DNA of 64,000 nt from Poriferisodalis sp965204125 (GCF_965204125.1 NZ_OZ241968.1:2914001-2978000); one strand, 5' to 3'. Positions 8,762-16,835 are shown, numbered from the stretch's first letter. Made by a program: numbers and translations. The notes: generated from the sequence alone by a model not told the origin.

Positions 8762-9912
8762 GCGACGCCTCGGTGCCGGATCTGTCGGGGTCTGACGGGA
8801 GGCCGCTGCTCGACGTCGCTGAGCTGCACACCACCTTCCACACCCCGGTGGGCCCGTTGGTCGCGGTCGACGGAGTCGAATGGTCGCTGCGCCGGGGCGC
8901 TCGGTTGGGCGTGGTGGGGGAGTCCGGCTCGGGCAAGTCGGTCATGTCCCGATCCATCATGCGGCTGCTGCCCAAATCCCGGGTGACCTCGACCGGCAAC
9001 GTCAGCTTCGACGGCATCGACATGATGTCGCTGGGCCGTCGTGAGTTGCTCGAGATGTGGGGACCCCAGCTCGCGATGGTCTTCCAGGATCCGCTGGGCT
9101 CGCTGAACCCGGTCATGAAGATCGGCAAGCAGGTTGGCGAGGGTCTTCGGGTGCATCGCGACCTGTCGGCGCGTGCCGCACGCAGCGCTGCGCTCGATCT
9201 GCTCGAAGAGGTGGGCATTCCCGAGCCGCACCGGCGCATCGACGAGTATCCCCACCAGCTCTCGGGCGGGATGCGCCAGCGCATCGTGATCGCCATCGCC
9301 CTGGCGTGCAGCCCTCGCCTGCTCATCGCGGATGAGCCGACCACGGCGCTGGATGTCACTGTGCAAGCCCAGATCCTGGACTTGCTCGAAGCTCAGCGGG
9401 CCGAGCGCAACATGTCGCTGGTGCTCATCACCCACGACCTGGGAATCGTGGCTGGCCGCACCGACGAGATCATCGTGATGTACGCAGGGCGAATCGTGGA
9501 GCGCGCACCCACCGCAACGCTGTTCAGCGACATGAGGATGCCCTATACCGAGGCGCTGTTCCGGTCGATCCCCAAGGTCACCGACGACAGCCATGCGCGC
9601 TTGGAGATCATCGGCGGCCAGCCGCCCCAGATGACCGATCTGCCAACCGGCTGCAAGTTCGCTCCCCGCTGCAAGTACGCGCAGGATCTGTGCTTCGCCG
9701 AGGAACCGGCGCTCATCGAGGTGCCCAAGGCGGCACCCGCTCGATCAAGCATCACCGGCAGCGATGACGACGACGAGCCCGGCCCCGCGGCAGGCGTGCA
9801 CCTGTACCGCTGCTTCTACCCGGTCGGTACGCCCGAGGCGGCCGAGGCGTTCGAGCGCAACATCGCATCGGGCCGGGTCAGCGAAGCCGGGGTCGTGATC
9901 AACCCCACCTAG
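8758..9912 (+). CDS. Peptide-type ABC transporter ATPase (OppD/DppD-like)
   Basis: Second ATPase of the importer, 384 residues from a GTG that overlaps the previous stop (GTGA). The frame is open further upstream, but the coupled GTG fits the domain start. Walker A is GESGSGKS, Q-loop FQDPLGSLNP, signature LSGGMRQR, Walker B LLIADEP, and the H-loop is in LITHDLG. The C-terminal oligopeptide tail with CKFAPRCKYA is present. Unlike its partner it has an ordinary helical subdomain with no insertion. It completes an SBP-SBP-B-C-F-D operon. Confidence 0.92.
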   Translation: MSDASVPDLSGSDGRPLLDVAELHTTFHTPVGPLVAVDGVEWSLRRGARLGVVGESGSGKSVMSRSIMRLLPKSRVTSTGNVSFDGIDMMSLGRRELLEMWGPQLAMVFQDPLGSLNPVMKIGKQVGEGLRVHRDLSARAARSAALDLLEEVGIPEPHRRIDEYPHQLSGGMRQRIVIAIALACSPRLLIADEPTTALDVTVQAQILDLLEAQRAERNMSLVLITHDLGIVAGRTDEIIVMYAGRIVERAPTATLFSDMRMPYTEALFRSIPKVTDDSHARLEIIGGQPPQMTDLPTGCKFAPRCKYAQDLCFAEEPALIEVPKAAPARSSITGSDDDDEPGPAAGVHLYRCFYPVGTPEAAEAFERNIASGRVSEAGVVINPT

Positions 9913-9923
9913 CGAGAGCGACG

Positions 9924-10508
9924 CTACGAGGGGATTTCTTCGTACCAGTCGTGTGCGTGGTGCAGCAGGTAGTCGCAGATCTTGGTGCACAGGTCGAAGG
10001 GCTCGCACATGTCGTCCTCGCCTTGCAGCAGCGCCTGTAGCGACAATTCCTTGCGTGCCACGATCATCAGCGTCCGTTTCGCTGCGTCGGTCACAGATGT
10101 GAGCGAATCGATGGCGGACACCTCGACCGGCAGGGCTGTGCCGCCGAGGCCGGCCAGGTCGGTCGCCAGCACGAGCATGTCGGGGCTGCGATCCAGCGGC
10201 GGGAGCGCCCAAGTGAACATCAGGGGCAACCAGAATTCATCGGGCGGCAGCTCGTCTTCTGGCGTCGCCCACAGCACCTCCTCGAATGACAGCATCGTGC
10301 GCGGATCGGCTTCCAGCGTGAGGTGAAGGTCGAGCGGGCCGCCGCAGGCCTCAGCGGGGTGCAGGTCGACCTCCCAGGTCTGGCGCAGGCTGTAGGTCTC
10401 GATGAACTGCCGCTCGTCGTGAATGTGAAAGCCGTGCGCATGCGCATGGTCTTTCAGGCTCGCCATGTAGCCAGAGATGTCGATCGCTGCCATCGGGATG
10501 CTCCCCAT
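9924..10508 (-). CDS. Hypothetical protein, His-rich N-terminus
   Basis: A 194-residue soluble acidic protein I do not recognise. It begins near a His-rich stretch (HAHAHGFHIH) and has a Trp- and Pro-rich middle. ATG 10491 (MAAIDISGY) is an alternative start. It converges on the ABC operon with an 11-bp gap and is divergent from the phosphatase gene, sharing an AT-rich island (TTATAG near 10534) that could serve as a -10 region on either strand. Codon use matches the neighbours, so I take it as a real gene of unknown role. Confidence 0.65.
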   Translation of the reverse strand: MGSIPMAAIDISGYMASLKDHAHAHGFHIHDERQFIETYSLRQTWEVDLHPAEACGGPLDLHLTLEADPRTMLSFEEVLWATPEDELPPDEFWLPLMFTWALPPLDRSPDMLVLATDLAGLGGTALPVEVSAIDSLTSVTDAAKRTLMIVARKELSLQALLQGEDDMCEPFDLCTKICDYLLHHAHDWYEEIPS

Positions 10509-10562
10509 GCGGCGCTGAGGTGATGCGCGGAGGTTATAGCGCCGGGTGGCAGCATTCGACGA

Positions 10563-11336
10563 GTGAATTCAGAGAACGACGGTTGGCTGGAGCTGCTGCG
10601 GCGCACTGCCGATGCGGTTGAGGCGGCGCTGGCTGGCTTCGACCGTTGGCAGGACGGCGGGGAGCGACCCGATCAGTACGCGCTCGATCAGGTGGCCGAC
10701 GCGGCAGCGCTCGGCGTGCTCGCTGCAGCCGGCGTCGGCGTGCTGAGCGAGGAGTCCGGGCTGCGCGCTGGGTCGGGCAGCGAGACCGTCATCGTGGACC
10801 CGGTGGACGGCTCCACCAATGCGTCACGGGGCATCCCGCACTACTGCATCAGCCTCTGCGTCGTGGACAGCGGCAACGCTGGTGCTGCCACGGCCCGGAC
10901 CGGTGCCACGGTCGTAACGCCTGTGGCCGGGCTTGTCCGCCACCTCGTGTCGGGTGAGGAATTCACCGCCGTTGCCGGCGAGGGAGCGCATCTCGACGGT
11001 CGTCCGATCACTCCGAGCGGGTGCGAGCATGGTGCGCGTGCAGTGATCGGCGTATCGGGAAGGCCCAGCTCCGAGCTGCCGGTCTGGCAGGTGCGGGTGC
11101 TTGGTTCTGCGGCGCTGGACCTCTGTGCAGTCGCCTGCGGCCGACTCGACGCGTATCTGGACCTCAACTCGAACCATGGCGTCTGGGATTACGCCGCAGG
11201 AATCCTGATCTGCAGCGAAGCGGGCGCATGGTACGGCGAGGCCGGCGGCAGGGAGCTGTTCCACCTCAGCCACAGCGAGCGCCGGGGCCCCATCGCTGCC
11301 AGCACGCCCGAACTGGCGGCCCTGCTGAGAGGCTGA
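10563..11336 (+). CDS. Inositol monophosphatase family protein
   Basis: A Mg2+-dependent phosphatase of the IMPase/FBPase-like superfamily, acting on inositol-1-phosphate, histidinol phosphate, PAP or a related small phosphate ester; the sequence does not settle which. The GTG start gives 257 residues. Metal-binding motifs are in order: SEESG (62-66), VDPVDGSTN (78-86) and the C-terminal WDYAAG. The length is near the lower end for the family. It is followed by tRNA-Val and has no operon partner. Confidence 0.85.
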   Translation: MNSENDGWLELLRRTADAVEAALAGFDRWQDGGERPDQYALDQVADAAALGVLAAAGVGVLSEESGLRAGSGSETVIVDPVDGSTNASRGIPHYCISLCVVDSGNAGAATARTGATVVTPVAGLVRHLVSGEEFTAVAGEGAHLDGRPITPSGCEHGARAVIGVSGRPSSELPVWQVRVLGSAALDLCAVACGRLDAYLDLNSNHGVWDYAAGILICSEAGAWYGEAGGRELFHLSHSERRGPIAASTPELAALLRG

Positions 11337-11405
11337 GCCGACACGCTCGGCAGCCGGGGTCCGGCTCAGGCGGCGGCCGGTAGCCTGCGAAACCCGGCCG
11401 ACCGG

Positions 11406-11479
11406 GGGCGCTTAGCTCAGCTGGCGAGAGCACCTCCCTTACAAGGAGGGGGTCGCAGGTTCGAGTCCTGCAGCGCCCA
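11406..11479 (+). tRNA. tRNA-Val (TAC)
   Basis: A 74-nt cloverleaf. Acceptor GGGCGCT pairs with AGCGCCC and A is the discriminator. The anticodon arm CCTCC-CTTACAA-GGAGG has anticodon TAC at 11440-11442, and the T arm GCAGG-TTCGAGT-CCTGC is intact. CCA is not encoded. An accessory-type DUF4143 gene starts 61 bp downstream, but I see no repeated tRNA end that would mark an integration site. Confidence 0.95.
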
Positions 11480-11482
11480 CAG

Positions 11483-11536
11483 GCCAGTTCCTTGAAAATC
11501 CATTATTGCGCAGCGGAATTTCAAGGATAAACTGGC
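11483..11536. promoter_or_regulatory. Inverted repeat and promoter of the DUF4143 gene
   Basis: Arms GCCAGTTCCTTGAAA (11483-11497) and TTTCAAGGATAAACTGGC (11519-11536) are complementary apart from a 3-base insertion in the right arm. The right arm contains a -10-like TAAACT (11528-11533) placed 6 nt before the GTG start, and TTGCGC (11506-11511) is a weak -35. The dyad therefore brackets the probable promoter, suggesting an operator or an attenuating hairpin. It is AT-richer than its surroundings. Confidence 0.5.
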
Positions 11537-11539
11537 TGG

Positions 11540-12712
11540 GTGCCACTGATTGCCCGGACTGTTGATGCTCAGAGGCTGCGCGAGGCGATGTCGCATGCGC
11601 CGGTGACGTTGCTCACCGGTCCTCGTCAGGCGGGGAAGTCCACGCTGGCGGGCCAGACCGTCGGCTCGTCGCCGGCAGCGTTCTTCGATCTCGAGGACCA
11701 TCGTGACCTTGCCCGTCTTGCCGAGCCGACGCTGGCGCTGCGCGACACCGGCGAGACGATGGTCATCGACGAGGCCCAGCGGATGCCGGAGTTGTTTCCC
11801 ACGCTTCGGGTGTTGGTGGATGAGAACCGCAGGCCGGGCCGGTTCGTGGTGCTGGGCAGCGCGTCTCCTGATCTTGTCGGCCTCGGCTCGGAGTCGTTGG
11901 CCGGCCGGGTGACGTTCGTGGAGCTCGGCGGTTTTCGGCTTGCCGATGTCGGCCCCGAGCGTCTCGAGGACCTGTGGCTGCGAGGAGGCCTGCCAGAGCC
12001 CTTCGTGGCAGCCACCGATGAGGCGTCCAACCGGTGGCGCGACGACTACATCTCGACCTTCTTGGAGCGCGACCTGGCTGCGCTGGGCTTCGGGTTCCCG
12101 GCCACGACGATGCGGCGCTTCTGGACGATGCTCGCCCACTATCACGGGCAGACTTGGAACGGGGCCCGTATCGCCCGGTCGATTGATGTCTCGGAGTCGA
12201 CCGTGAGGCGCTATGTCGACGCGCTGAGCGACGCCTTGGTGGTCCGCCAACTGCCGCCGTGGTTCGCCAACATCTCCAAGCGCCAGGTCAAATCGCCCCG
12301 GGTCTACATCCGCGACTCGGGCCTGCTGCACCGCCTGCTCGGCATCTCCACGATGTACGACCTCGAGCGATCCCCGATGCTGGGCGCGAGCTGGGAGGGC
12401 ATGGTCATCGAGCAGATCTTGACCAGGTTCGCCCCGGCCGAAGGGTCCTACTGGTCGACCCATGGGGGAGCGGAGCTCGACCTGCGCTTGGAGATCGACG
12501 GACGAGTCCTCGGATTCGAAATCAAGCGCACGGCTCAGCCCGCAGTCACCAAGTCGATGCACGTCGCCCTAGCCGACCTCGGACTCGACCACCTCTTCAT
12601 CGTGTACGCCGGCCCCCACCGTTTCCCGCTCGCCGACCGCATCACCGCCATCGGCGCAGCAGAACTCTTGACCGCAGCGCTACATCATCGGGGCTGGATT
12701 GGCGCGGCATAA
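11540..12712 (+). CDS. AAA ATPase of the AAA_14/DUF4143 family
   Basis: A 390-residue P-loop ATPase of a common but poorly understood family. Walker A is GPRQAGKST (27-35) and Walker B is TMVIDEAQRMPEL. The DUF4143 C-terminal half carries a nuclease-like core (GGAELDLRLE...FEIKRT). Function is unproven for the family; roles in toxin-antitoxin behaviour and mobile-element biology have been suggested. The GTG start is supported by TAAACT 6 nt upstream, giving a leaderless transcript. It stands alone beside tRNA-Val and is probably an acquired gene. Confidence 0.88.
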   Translation: MPLIARTVDAQRLREAMSHAPVTLLTGPRQAGKSTLAGQTVGSSPAAFFDLEDHRDLARLAEPTLALRDTGETMVIDEAQRMPELFPTLRVLVDENRRPGRFVVLGSASPDLVGLGSESLAGRVTFVELGGFRLADVGPERLEDLWLRGGLPEPFVAATDEASNRWRDDYISTFLERDLAALGFGFPATTMRRFWTMLAHYHGQTWNGARIARSIDVSESTVRRYVDALSDALVVRQLPPWFANISKRQVKSPRVYIRDSGLLHRLLGISTMYDLERSPMLGASWEGMVIEQILTRFAPAEGSYWSTHGGAELDLRLEIDGRVLGFEIKRTAQPAVTKSMHVALADLGLDHLFIVYAGPHRFPLADRITAIGAAELLTAALHHRGWIGAA

Positions 12713-12744
12713 TCGTTTCGAGAGCCGTCTCGCAGTAACAGGCT

Positions 12745-12778
12745 CGCACATCGGCGCGCCTCAGCTCGCCGATCTGCG
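12745..12778. terminator. Bidirectional hairpin between convergent genes
   Basis: Twelve-base arms CGCACATCGGCG and CGCCGATCTGCG pair with one mismatch around a 10-base loop. It lies between the end of the DUF4143 gene and the end of the minus-strand sterol reductase gene. No T-tract follows on either side, so it is a weak or Rho-assisted terminator at best. Confidence 0.45.
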
Positions 12779-12819
12779 TCGTGCCCCACGACCGATTGCA
12801 TTGCCGGTCGGCGGCTGGC

Positions 12820-13956
12820 TCAGTAGATGCCGGGAACGATGCGGTAGGGGACCCGTTCGCGGTATTCGGCCCATTTCTCGGGGCCGTACTTCTGCGCGCA
12901 GCGCTTGTCGTCGTCCATCTGCCGGTAGCTGAACAGCGCAAACACGTAGATCAGATAGAGCCACGCCCACAGGTTGCCGAAGTGACCCCACGCCACGGCG
13001 AGGCCCAGCCCGTAGAACACTTCGCCCATGTAGTTGGGATGGCGGGATGCGCCCCAGAAACCGCTGCACAGAATCTTGCGCTCGCCGGCTTCGATGATCT
13101 GCGGCTTGATGCCCAGGAAGCTGCGCTCGGGCCAGCGCTTGAACGTGTACTTCTGCATGTTGGCGCCACGGCTGACGCACCAGCCCGCCAGGTACAGCGC
13201 CGGTGCGCCGATCAGCCAGAGCGCCCGCCAGCCCCCTGAGTGGCCCGGATCGGAATGCGCTGCCATGCCCCACATCGGGATGATGAACATCCAGCCGTAG
13301 ACGAACAGGCCGCCCCAGAACATCTTGAACCCGAGGCGCTCGTAGATGATGTCGAACGTGTAGAGCTGCACTCGCTCGAAGACGAAGTAGTCGAAGACGT
13401 AGAGGGTGAAGAACGCCGCGAAGAGGTACGCGCCTGGATTCGCGTCGTCACCGAACTTGTCGTAGTGCCAGACCGCGCCGGAGAAGGCGTTGAGCGACAG
13501 CATCGTGCCGCCGACGACGTAGAAGTACATCTTGAGATCGATGCGGTCGTTGAAGAACTGCATCTCTTGGGCGCGGCCGAACCAACATGCCAGGAACTTG
13601 TTCTTGACGTCGCCTTCGGGCTGGCTGAACACGGCAATCAGGGTCATGATCACGGCCAGTACCGTTCCGCCGGCTACGGCGTACAGCGATGAGCGGTAGA
13701 ACCAGTCGCGCGGCATGCCGGTGAGCTCGAACCACCACAGCGCCTGGGCCACCACGAACACCGCCAGGCCGTTGAGGCGGTAGCTGCGGGGCTGGCCGGT
13801 CTCGGTGTCGGTGACATAACCGGGGACGCGCTTTCCGGGAATGACCATCTGCAGCACGAAGAACGCGGCCATCACGAACAGCGGTGTGAGAAAGCCCAAC
13901 ACCGCTTCGCCCGCAGTCAGCTCTGTCAGGTGCCCGATGCCGAGTCGCTCGAACAT
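12820..13956 (-). CDS. ERG4/ERG24-type sterol reductase homologue, copy 1
   Basis: A polytopic membrane protein (378 residues) with the C-terminal signature of NADPH-dependent sterol C14/C7/C24 reductases: MQKYTFKRWPE, then LCSGFWGASRHPNYMGE, then a KYG...W..Y...VPYRIVPGIY ending. In characterised members the RHPNY and C-terminal regions bind NADPH. A strong GGAAAGGAGG ribosome binding site precedes the ATG. A paralogue lies 39 bp upstream, so the two are cotranscribed. The substrate is unknown and could be a sterol, another polycyclic isoprenoid or a dietary steroid. The distantly related isoprenylcysteine methyltransferases are a weaker alternative. Confidence 0.82.
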   Translation of the reverse strand: MFERLGIGHLTELTAGEAVLGFLTPLFVMAAFFVLQMVIPGKRVPGYVTDTETGQPRSYRLNGLAVFVVAQALWWFELTGMPRDWFYRSSLYAVAGGTVLAVIMTLIAVFSQPEGDVKNKFLACWFGRAQEMQFFNDRIDLKMYFYVVGGTMLSLNAFSGAVWHYDKFGDDANPGAYLFAAFFTLYVFDYFVFERVQLYTFDIIYERLGFKMFWGGLFVYGWMFIIPMWGMAAHSDPGHSGGWRALWLIGAPALYLAGWCVSRGANMQKYTFKRWPERSFLGIKPQIIEAGERKILCSGFWGASRHPNYMGEVFYGLGLAVAWGHFGNLWAWLYLIYVFALFSYRQMDDDKRCAQKYGPEKWAEYRERVPYRIVPGIY

Positions 13957-13995
13957 GGGTGGCCTCCTTTCCGGTACCGGCGCAGCCGGTTGTCG

Positions 13996-15129
13996 CTAGA
14001 AGATGCCGGGAAGGATCCGGTATGGAACCCGGGCCTGGTACTCGGCCCACTTCTCCGCGCCGTACTTCTCGGCGCAGACCTTGTCGTCCTCGAACTGGCG
14101 GGGAACGAAGAAGGTCACGATCATGATCAAGTAGCTCCAGGCCCACAGGTTGGTGAAGTGCCCGAACGCGAGCGCATTGGACAGCCCGTACAGGGCCTCG
14201 CCGAAGTAGCCGAAGTGCCTGGCCTTCCCCCAGAACCCGCTGCAGAGGATCTTGCGGTCGCCCGCCACGATCACCTCCGGCTTGATGCCGAGGAAGGAGC
14301 GTTCGGGCCAGCGCTTGAACGTGTATTTCTGCATGTTGGAGCCGCGGGAGATCACCCAGCCGGCCACGAACAGCACTGCGCTGCCGATCAGCCAGAGGTA
14401 CATCGGGCCGCCTGAGAAACCCGGATCGGGGTGTTTCGCCAAGCCCCACAGCGGCAGCACGAACATCCAGCCCCACACGAAGGGCCCGCCCCAGACCAGC
14501 TTGAACCCGACGTTCTCGTGGATGAGGTCGTAGGTGTAGAGCTGCACTCGCTCCCACACGAAGTAGTCGAAGACGTAGAAGGAGTTGATGATGACGTAGA
14601 GGACGAGGCCGGGGTTGACGTCGTTGACCTCATCGACGTGCCAGGCCAGCGCGGACCAAGCGTTGAGCGAGAGCATCGTTCCGCCGACGATGTAGAAGTA
14701 CATCTTGAGGTCGAAGCGGTTGTTGAAGAACTGCAATTCCTGCGCACGTCCGAGATAGAACGCAATCAACGGGTTCTTCTGCTCGCCCACGGGCTGGCTG
14801 AACACCACGATGGCCGTCGCGATGGCGGCGATGATCACGCCGCCTGCTATCGCGTACATGGTCGAGCGGTAGAACCAGTCGCGCGGCAGCCCGAAGAGCT
14901 CGAACGCCCACACGATGTGCGCCAGCGCGAACACCAAGATGCCGTTGAGTCGGTAGCTGCGGGGCTCGCCGGTGTCGCGGTTGGTGGCGTAGCCGGTCAC
15001 GCGCCGGGCGGGCAGGATCATGTGCGCCACGAAGGCGAAGGCGCAGACGAACAGCGGTGTGAGGAACCCCAGCACCGCCTCACCGGCGGTCAATTCGAAC
15101 AGATGGTCGATGCCGAGCCAGCCGATCAT
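13996..15129 (-). CDS. ERG4/ERG24-type sterol reductase homologue, copy 2
   Basis: A 377-residue paralogue of the adjacent gene with the same order of membrane segments and the VPYRILPGIF ending. The start at ATG 15129 is chosen because MIGWLGIDHLFELTAGEAVLG aligns with the start of copy 1 and AAGGGG lies upstream; a GTG at 15138 is also open. The signature is altered: RHFGYFGE replaces RHPNYMGE, so the conserved Asn is Gly. This may change cofactor binding or substrate. It is first in the two-gene transcript and divergent from the selenoprotein gene. Confidence 0.8.
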   Translation of the reverse strand: MIGWLGIDHLFELTAGEAVLGFLTPLFVCAFAFVAHMILPARRVTGYATNRDTGEPRSYRLNGILVFALAHIVWAFELFGLPRDWFYRSTMYAIAGGVIIAAIATAIVVFSQPVGEQKNPLIAFYLGRAQELQFFNNRFDLKMYFYIVGGTMLSLNAWSALAWHVDEVNDVNPGLVLYVIINSFYVFDYFVWERVQLYTYDLIHENVGFKLVWGGPFVWGWMFVLPLWGLAKHPDPGFSGGPMYLWLIGSAVLFVAGWVISRGSNMQKYTFKRWPERSFLGIKPEVIVAGDRKILCSGFWGKARHFGYFGEALYGLSNALAFGHFTNLWAWSYLIMIVTFFVPRQFEDDKVCAEKYGAEKWAEYQARVPYRILPGIF

Positions 15130-15258
15130 GATCTGCACCCCTTCTCACGCATCTATGCGCAGACCGCCAGTATTGCCGTCAACGGCCTGCCGCTGAGGGA
15201 CTCCTCGGCGCATTCGGCAGTAGCGTCCGGCAGCAACTGTAGGAAGGTGCGTGAACCG

Positions 15259-15747
15259 ATGAAACTCGACAGCGGGGATCGATTCCCCGAACTCACACTG
15301 GCCGACCTCGAGGATCAGCAGGTCACGATCCCCGGCGTCTTCGGCGATGGCTGGGGTGTGGTGCTGGTGTACCGGGGTCACTGGTGACCGTACTGCCGTC
15401 AACAGTTGGTTGACTTCGACGGCGCCGGCTCGCTGCTCAAGTCGCTCGGCGCCAGCGTCGTGGCGCTCTCCGTGGACGACAAGGAGACCACGCAGGGCCT
15501 CTCCGACGGCTTGCAGCTGCGCACGGTGAAGATGCTGCACAGCGCAGACATGGCTGAAGTGTCGTCGCTGACCGGCGCCTACACCGAAGAGGGGCGGGGC
15601 ATCCTGCACGCCACCGGGTTCATCCTGTCCCCGGGCGGCAAGGTGGCTCAAGCGTGCTATTCGACGGGGCCGATCGGACGGTTCACCGCGCTCGACACGA
15701 TGCGGATCATCCGCTTCGTGCAGCAGATGAGGCAGCGCCAGGGCTAG
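15259..15747 (+). CDS. Probable selenoprotein: thioredoxin-fold peroxiredoxin-like (AhpC/TSA) protein with U-P-Y-C active site
   Basis: Reading through the in-frame TGA at 15385-15387 gives 162 residues: MKLDSGDRFPELTL, then VVLVYRGHW-U43-P-Y-C46-RQQL, then a complete Prx-like C-terminal half (SLGASVVALSVDD, GFILSPGGKVAQ). Cysteine homologues of this family carry W-C-P-Y-C at this place, so TGA stands exactly for the reactive first Cys. Everything downstream stays in frame to TAG at 15747. A hairpin with bacterial SECIS geometry follows the TGA. AGGAAGG precedes ATG 15259. The expected role is thiol-dependent peroxide or disulfide reduction in the cytoplasm. The alternative is a nonsense mutation or sequencing error. 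No sel genes or tRNA-Sec lie in the window. Confidence 0.8.
15385..15423 (+). promoter_or_regulatory. Putative bacterial SECIS element after in-frame TGA
   Basis: After TGA (15385-15387), GTCAAC (15398-15403) pairs perfectly with GTTGAC (15409-15414) around the loop AGTTG. GCC/GGC (15395-15397 with 15421-15423) can form a lower stem; an alternative lower stem is GCCGTC/GACGGC. Sixteen nucleotides separate the TGA from the apical loop and G is the second loop base. As I recall the published bacterial SECIS rules, they require 16-37 nt and a G in the first two loop positions, so this fits at the short limit. Confidence 0.6.
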
Positions 15748-15817
15748 GGCTAACCGCCACGTGTTGACTGCTCGGCGGCTAGCCGCCCTGTGCTGATTGC
15801 TGGGCGGTTACCCGCCC
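15748..15817. repeat. 29-bp tandem repeat with hairpin potential between convergent genes
   Basis: Units start at 15748 and 15777 (29 bp each, similar but not identical), with a partial third at 15806 that covers the end of the thioesterase gene. Each unit begins with a CCGCC block and ends in GGCGG, so neighbouring units can fold into GC-rich stems such as GCTAACCGCC with GGCGGCTAGC. It may act as a bidirectional terminator. Confidence 0.6.
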
Positions 15818-16158
15818 ACGATGAACCGCTGGTGCGTGCCCTCAGAGATGAGCGTGTCACCGTGGGTGACCCGGATGTCGAAGACGAGACGGCGGCGGTC
15901 GACTTCGCTGATCTCGCCCGACACCACGACGTCCTCGCCCGAGGACACAGCGGCTTGGTGGCTGACGCAGATGTGTATGCCTACGGTCGTCTGGTTCTCG
16001 TCGAGGTGCGGCTGAACGCCGAACAGGCAGGTGCCTTCGATGAGACGGACCATGTCAGGGGTGGACAGCACCTTGTTGGGCAGGTGCGGCGGGGACATCT
16101 CGTCGGTGACCCGGTGGGTCTCGCTTGTGGTGAATCCGACTTCGATGGCTCCGCTCAT
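15808..16158 (-). CDS. Hotdog-fold thioesterase, fluoroacetyl-CoA thioesterase (FlK)-like
   Basis: A 116-residue hotdog protein expected to hydrolyse an acyl-CoA thioester. The core reads VLSTPDMVRLIE, then TVGIHICVSHQAAV. Thr33, Glu41 and His67 have exactly the spacing of the Thr42/Glu50/His76 triad of FlK from Streptomyces cattleya. That supports the same catalytic plan, although most relatives act on ordinary acyl-CoAs and not on fluoroacetyl-CoA. The gene is monocistronic and converges on the selenoprotein gene. Confidence 0.82.
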   Translation of the reverse strand: MSGAIEVGFTTSETHRVTDEMSPPHLPNKVLSTPDMVRLIEGTCLFGVQPHLDENQTTVGIHICVSHQAAVSSGEDVVVSGEISEVDRRRLVFDIRVTHGDTLISEGTHQRFIVGG

Positions 16159-16222
16159 GGCGGCAAACTGTAGAAGACGCGCTCTGGCGAAGTGTCAGGC
16201 GCCGCCCCAGTAGGTTGCGGGA

Positions 16223-16723
16223 ATGCCTGAGCTGCATCCGCAGTGCGAACCGCTCGCCCCGCTGCTGGGCACCTGGCAGGGTGGCGGCACCGGTCAGTAC
16301 CCGACCATCGACGACTTCGCCTACACCGAAGAGTTGACGTTCGGCCACGTCGGCAAGCCGTTTGTGTCGATGATCCAGCGCACGCGCAACCGCGAGACCG
16401 GTGAGCCGTTGCACTCGGAGGCGGGCTACCTGCGGGTCCTGCCCGGGGGCGATTTGGAACTCGCGCTGGCACAGCCGTCCGGCGTTGTCGAGATCTGCCT
16501 CGGCACGGTCCGCACCACATCCGACGGATTGACGATCGAACTCCGCAGCTCGCAGGTCGGCCTCACGCCCAGCGCGAAAGAGGTGACCTCGGTGCGGCGG
16601 GAGCTGAGCATTGTCGGGCTGGGGACCGACGACGCCTCGCTGATCTCCGAGCTCTGGATGGCCGCCGTGGGGCACCCCGAACTCCTGCACCACCTACGCG
16701 GCGAGCTGGCCAAACTGGCCTGA
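16223..16723 (+). CDS. Nitrobindin-type FABP-like heme protein (DUF1794 family)
   Basis: A 166-residue beta-barrel protein with the nitrobindin signature GTWQGGGTGQYPTI near residue 16 and a C-terminal HHLRGELAKL helix containing the expected proximal His. Characterised relatives bind ferric heme and isomerise peroxynitrite to nitrate. The ATG start is supported by TAGGTT (16211-16216) 6 nt upstream, implying a leaderless mRNA. It lies beside the probable selenoprotein and a thioesterase; a shared oxidative-stress theme is possible but unproven. Confidence 0.85.
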   Translation: MPELHPQCEPLAPLLGTWQGGGTGQYPTIDDFAYTEELTFGHVGKPFVSMIQRTRNRETGEPLHSEAGYLRVLPGGDLELALAQPSGVVEICLGTVRTTSDGLTIELRSSQVGLTPSAKEVTSVRRELSIVGLGTDDASLISELWMAAVGHPELLHHLRGELAKLA

Positions 16724-16835
16724 CACAGCCGGATCAGCGAGCACTGACAAAGATCGCTGCGACGCCGCGGCTGCGGCACACCGGGTCCGCTCCGGCGCAA
16801 CGTCCTACGCTGGCCCTTGGGTCAGAGGGGGAGCG

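Noticed and set aside
11406..12712. Genomic island attached at tRNA-Val
   Set aside because: No integrase and no duplicated tRNA 3' end downstream of the DUF4143 gene; only a single accessory gene is seen.
15259..15387. Separate 42-codon gene ending at TGA, with a second gene starting at 15406
   Set aside because: The two halves together make one Prx-like domain with the TGA at the active Cys; the split is an artefact of reading TGA as stop.
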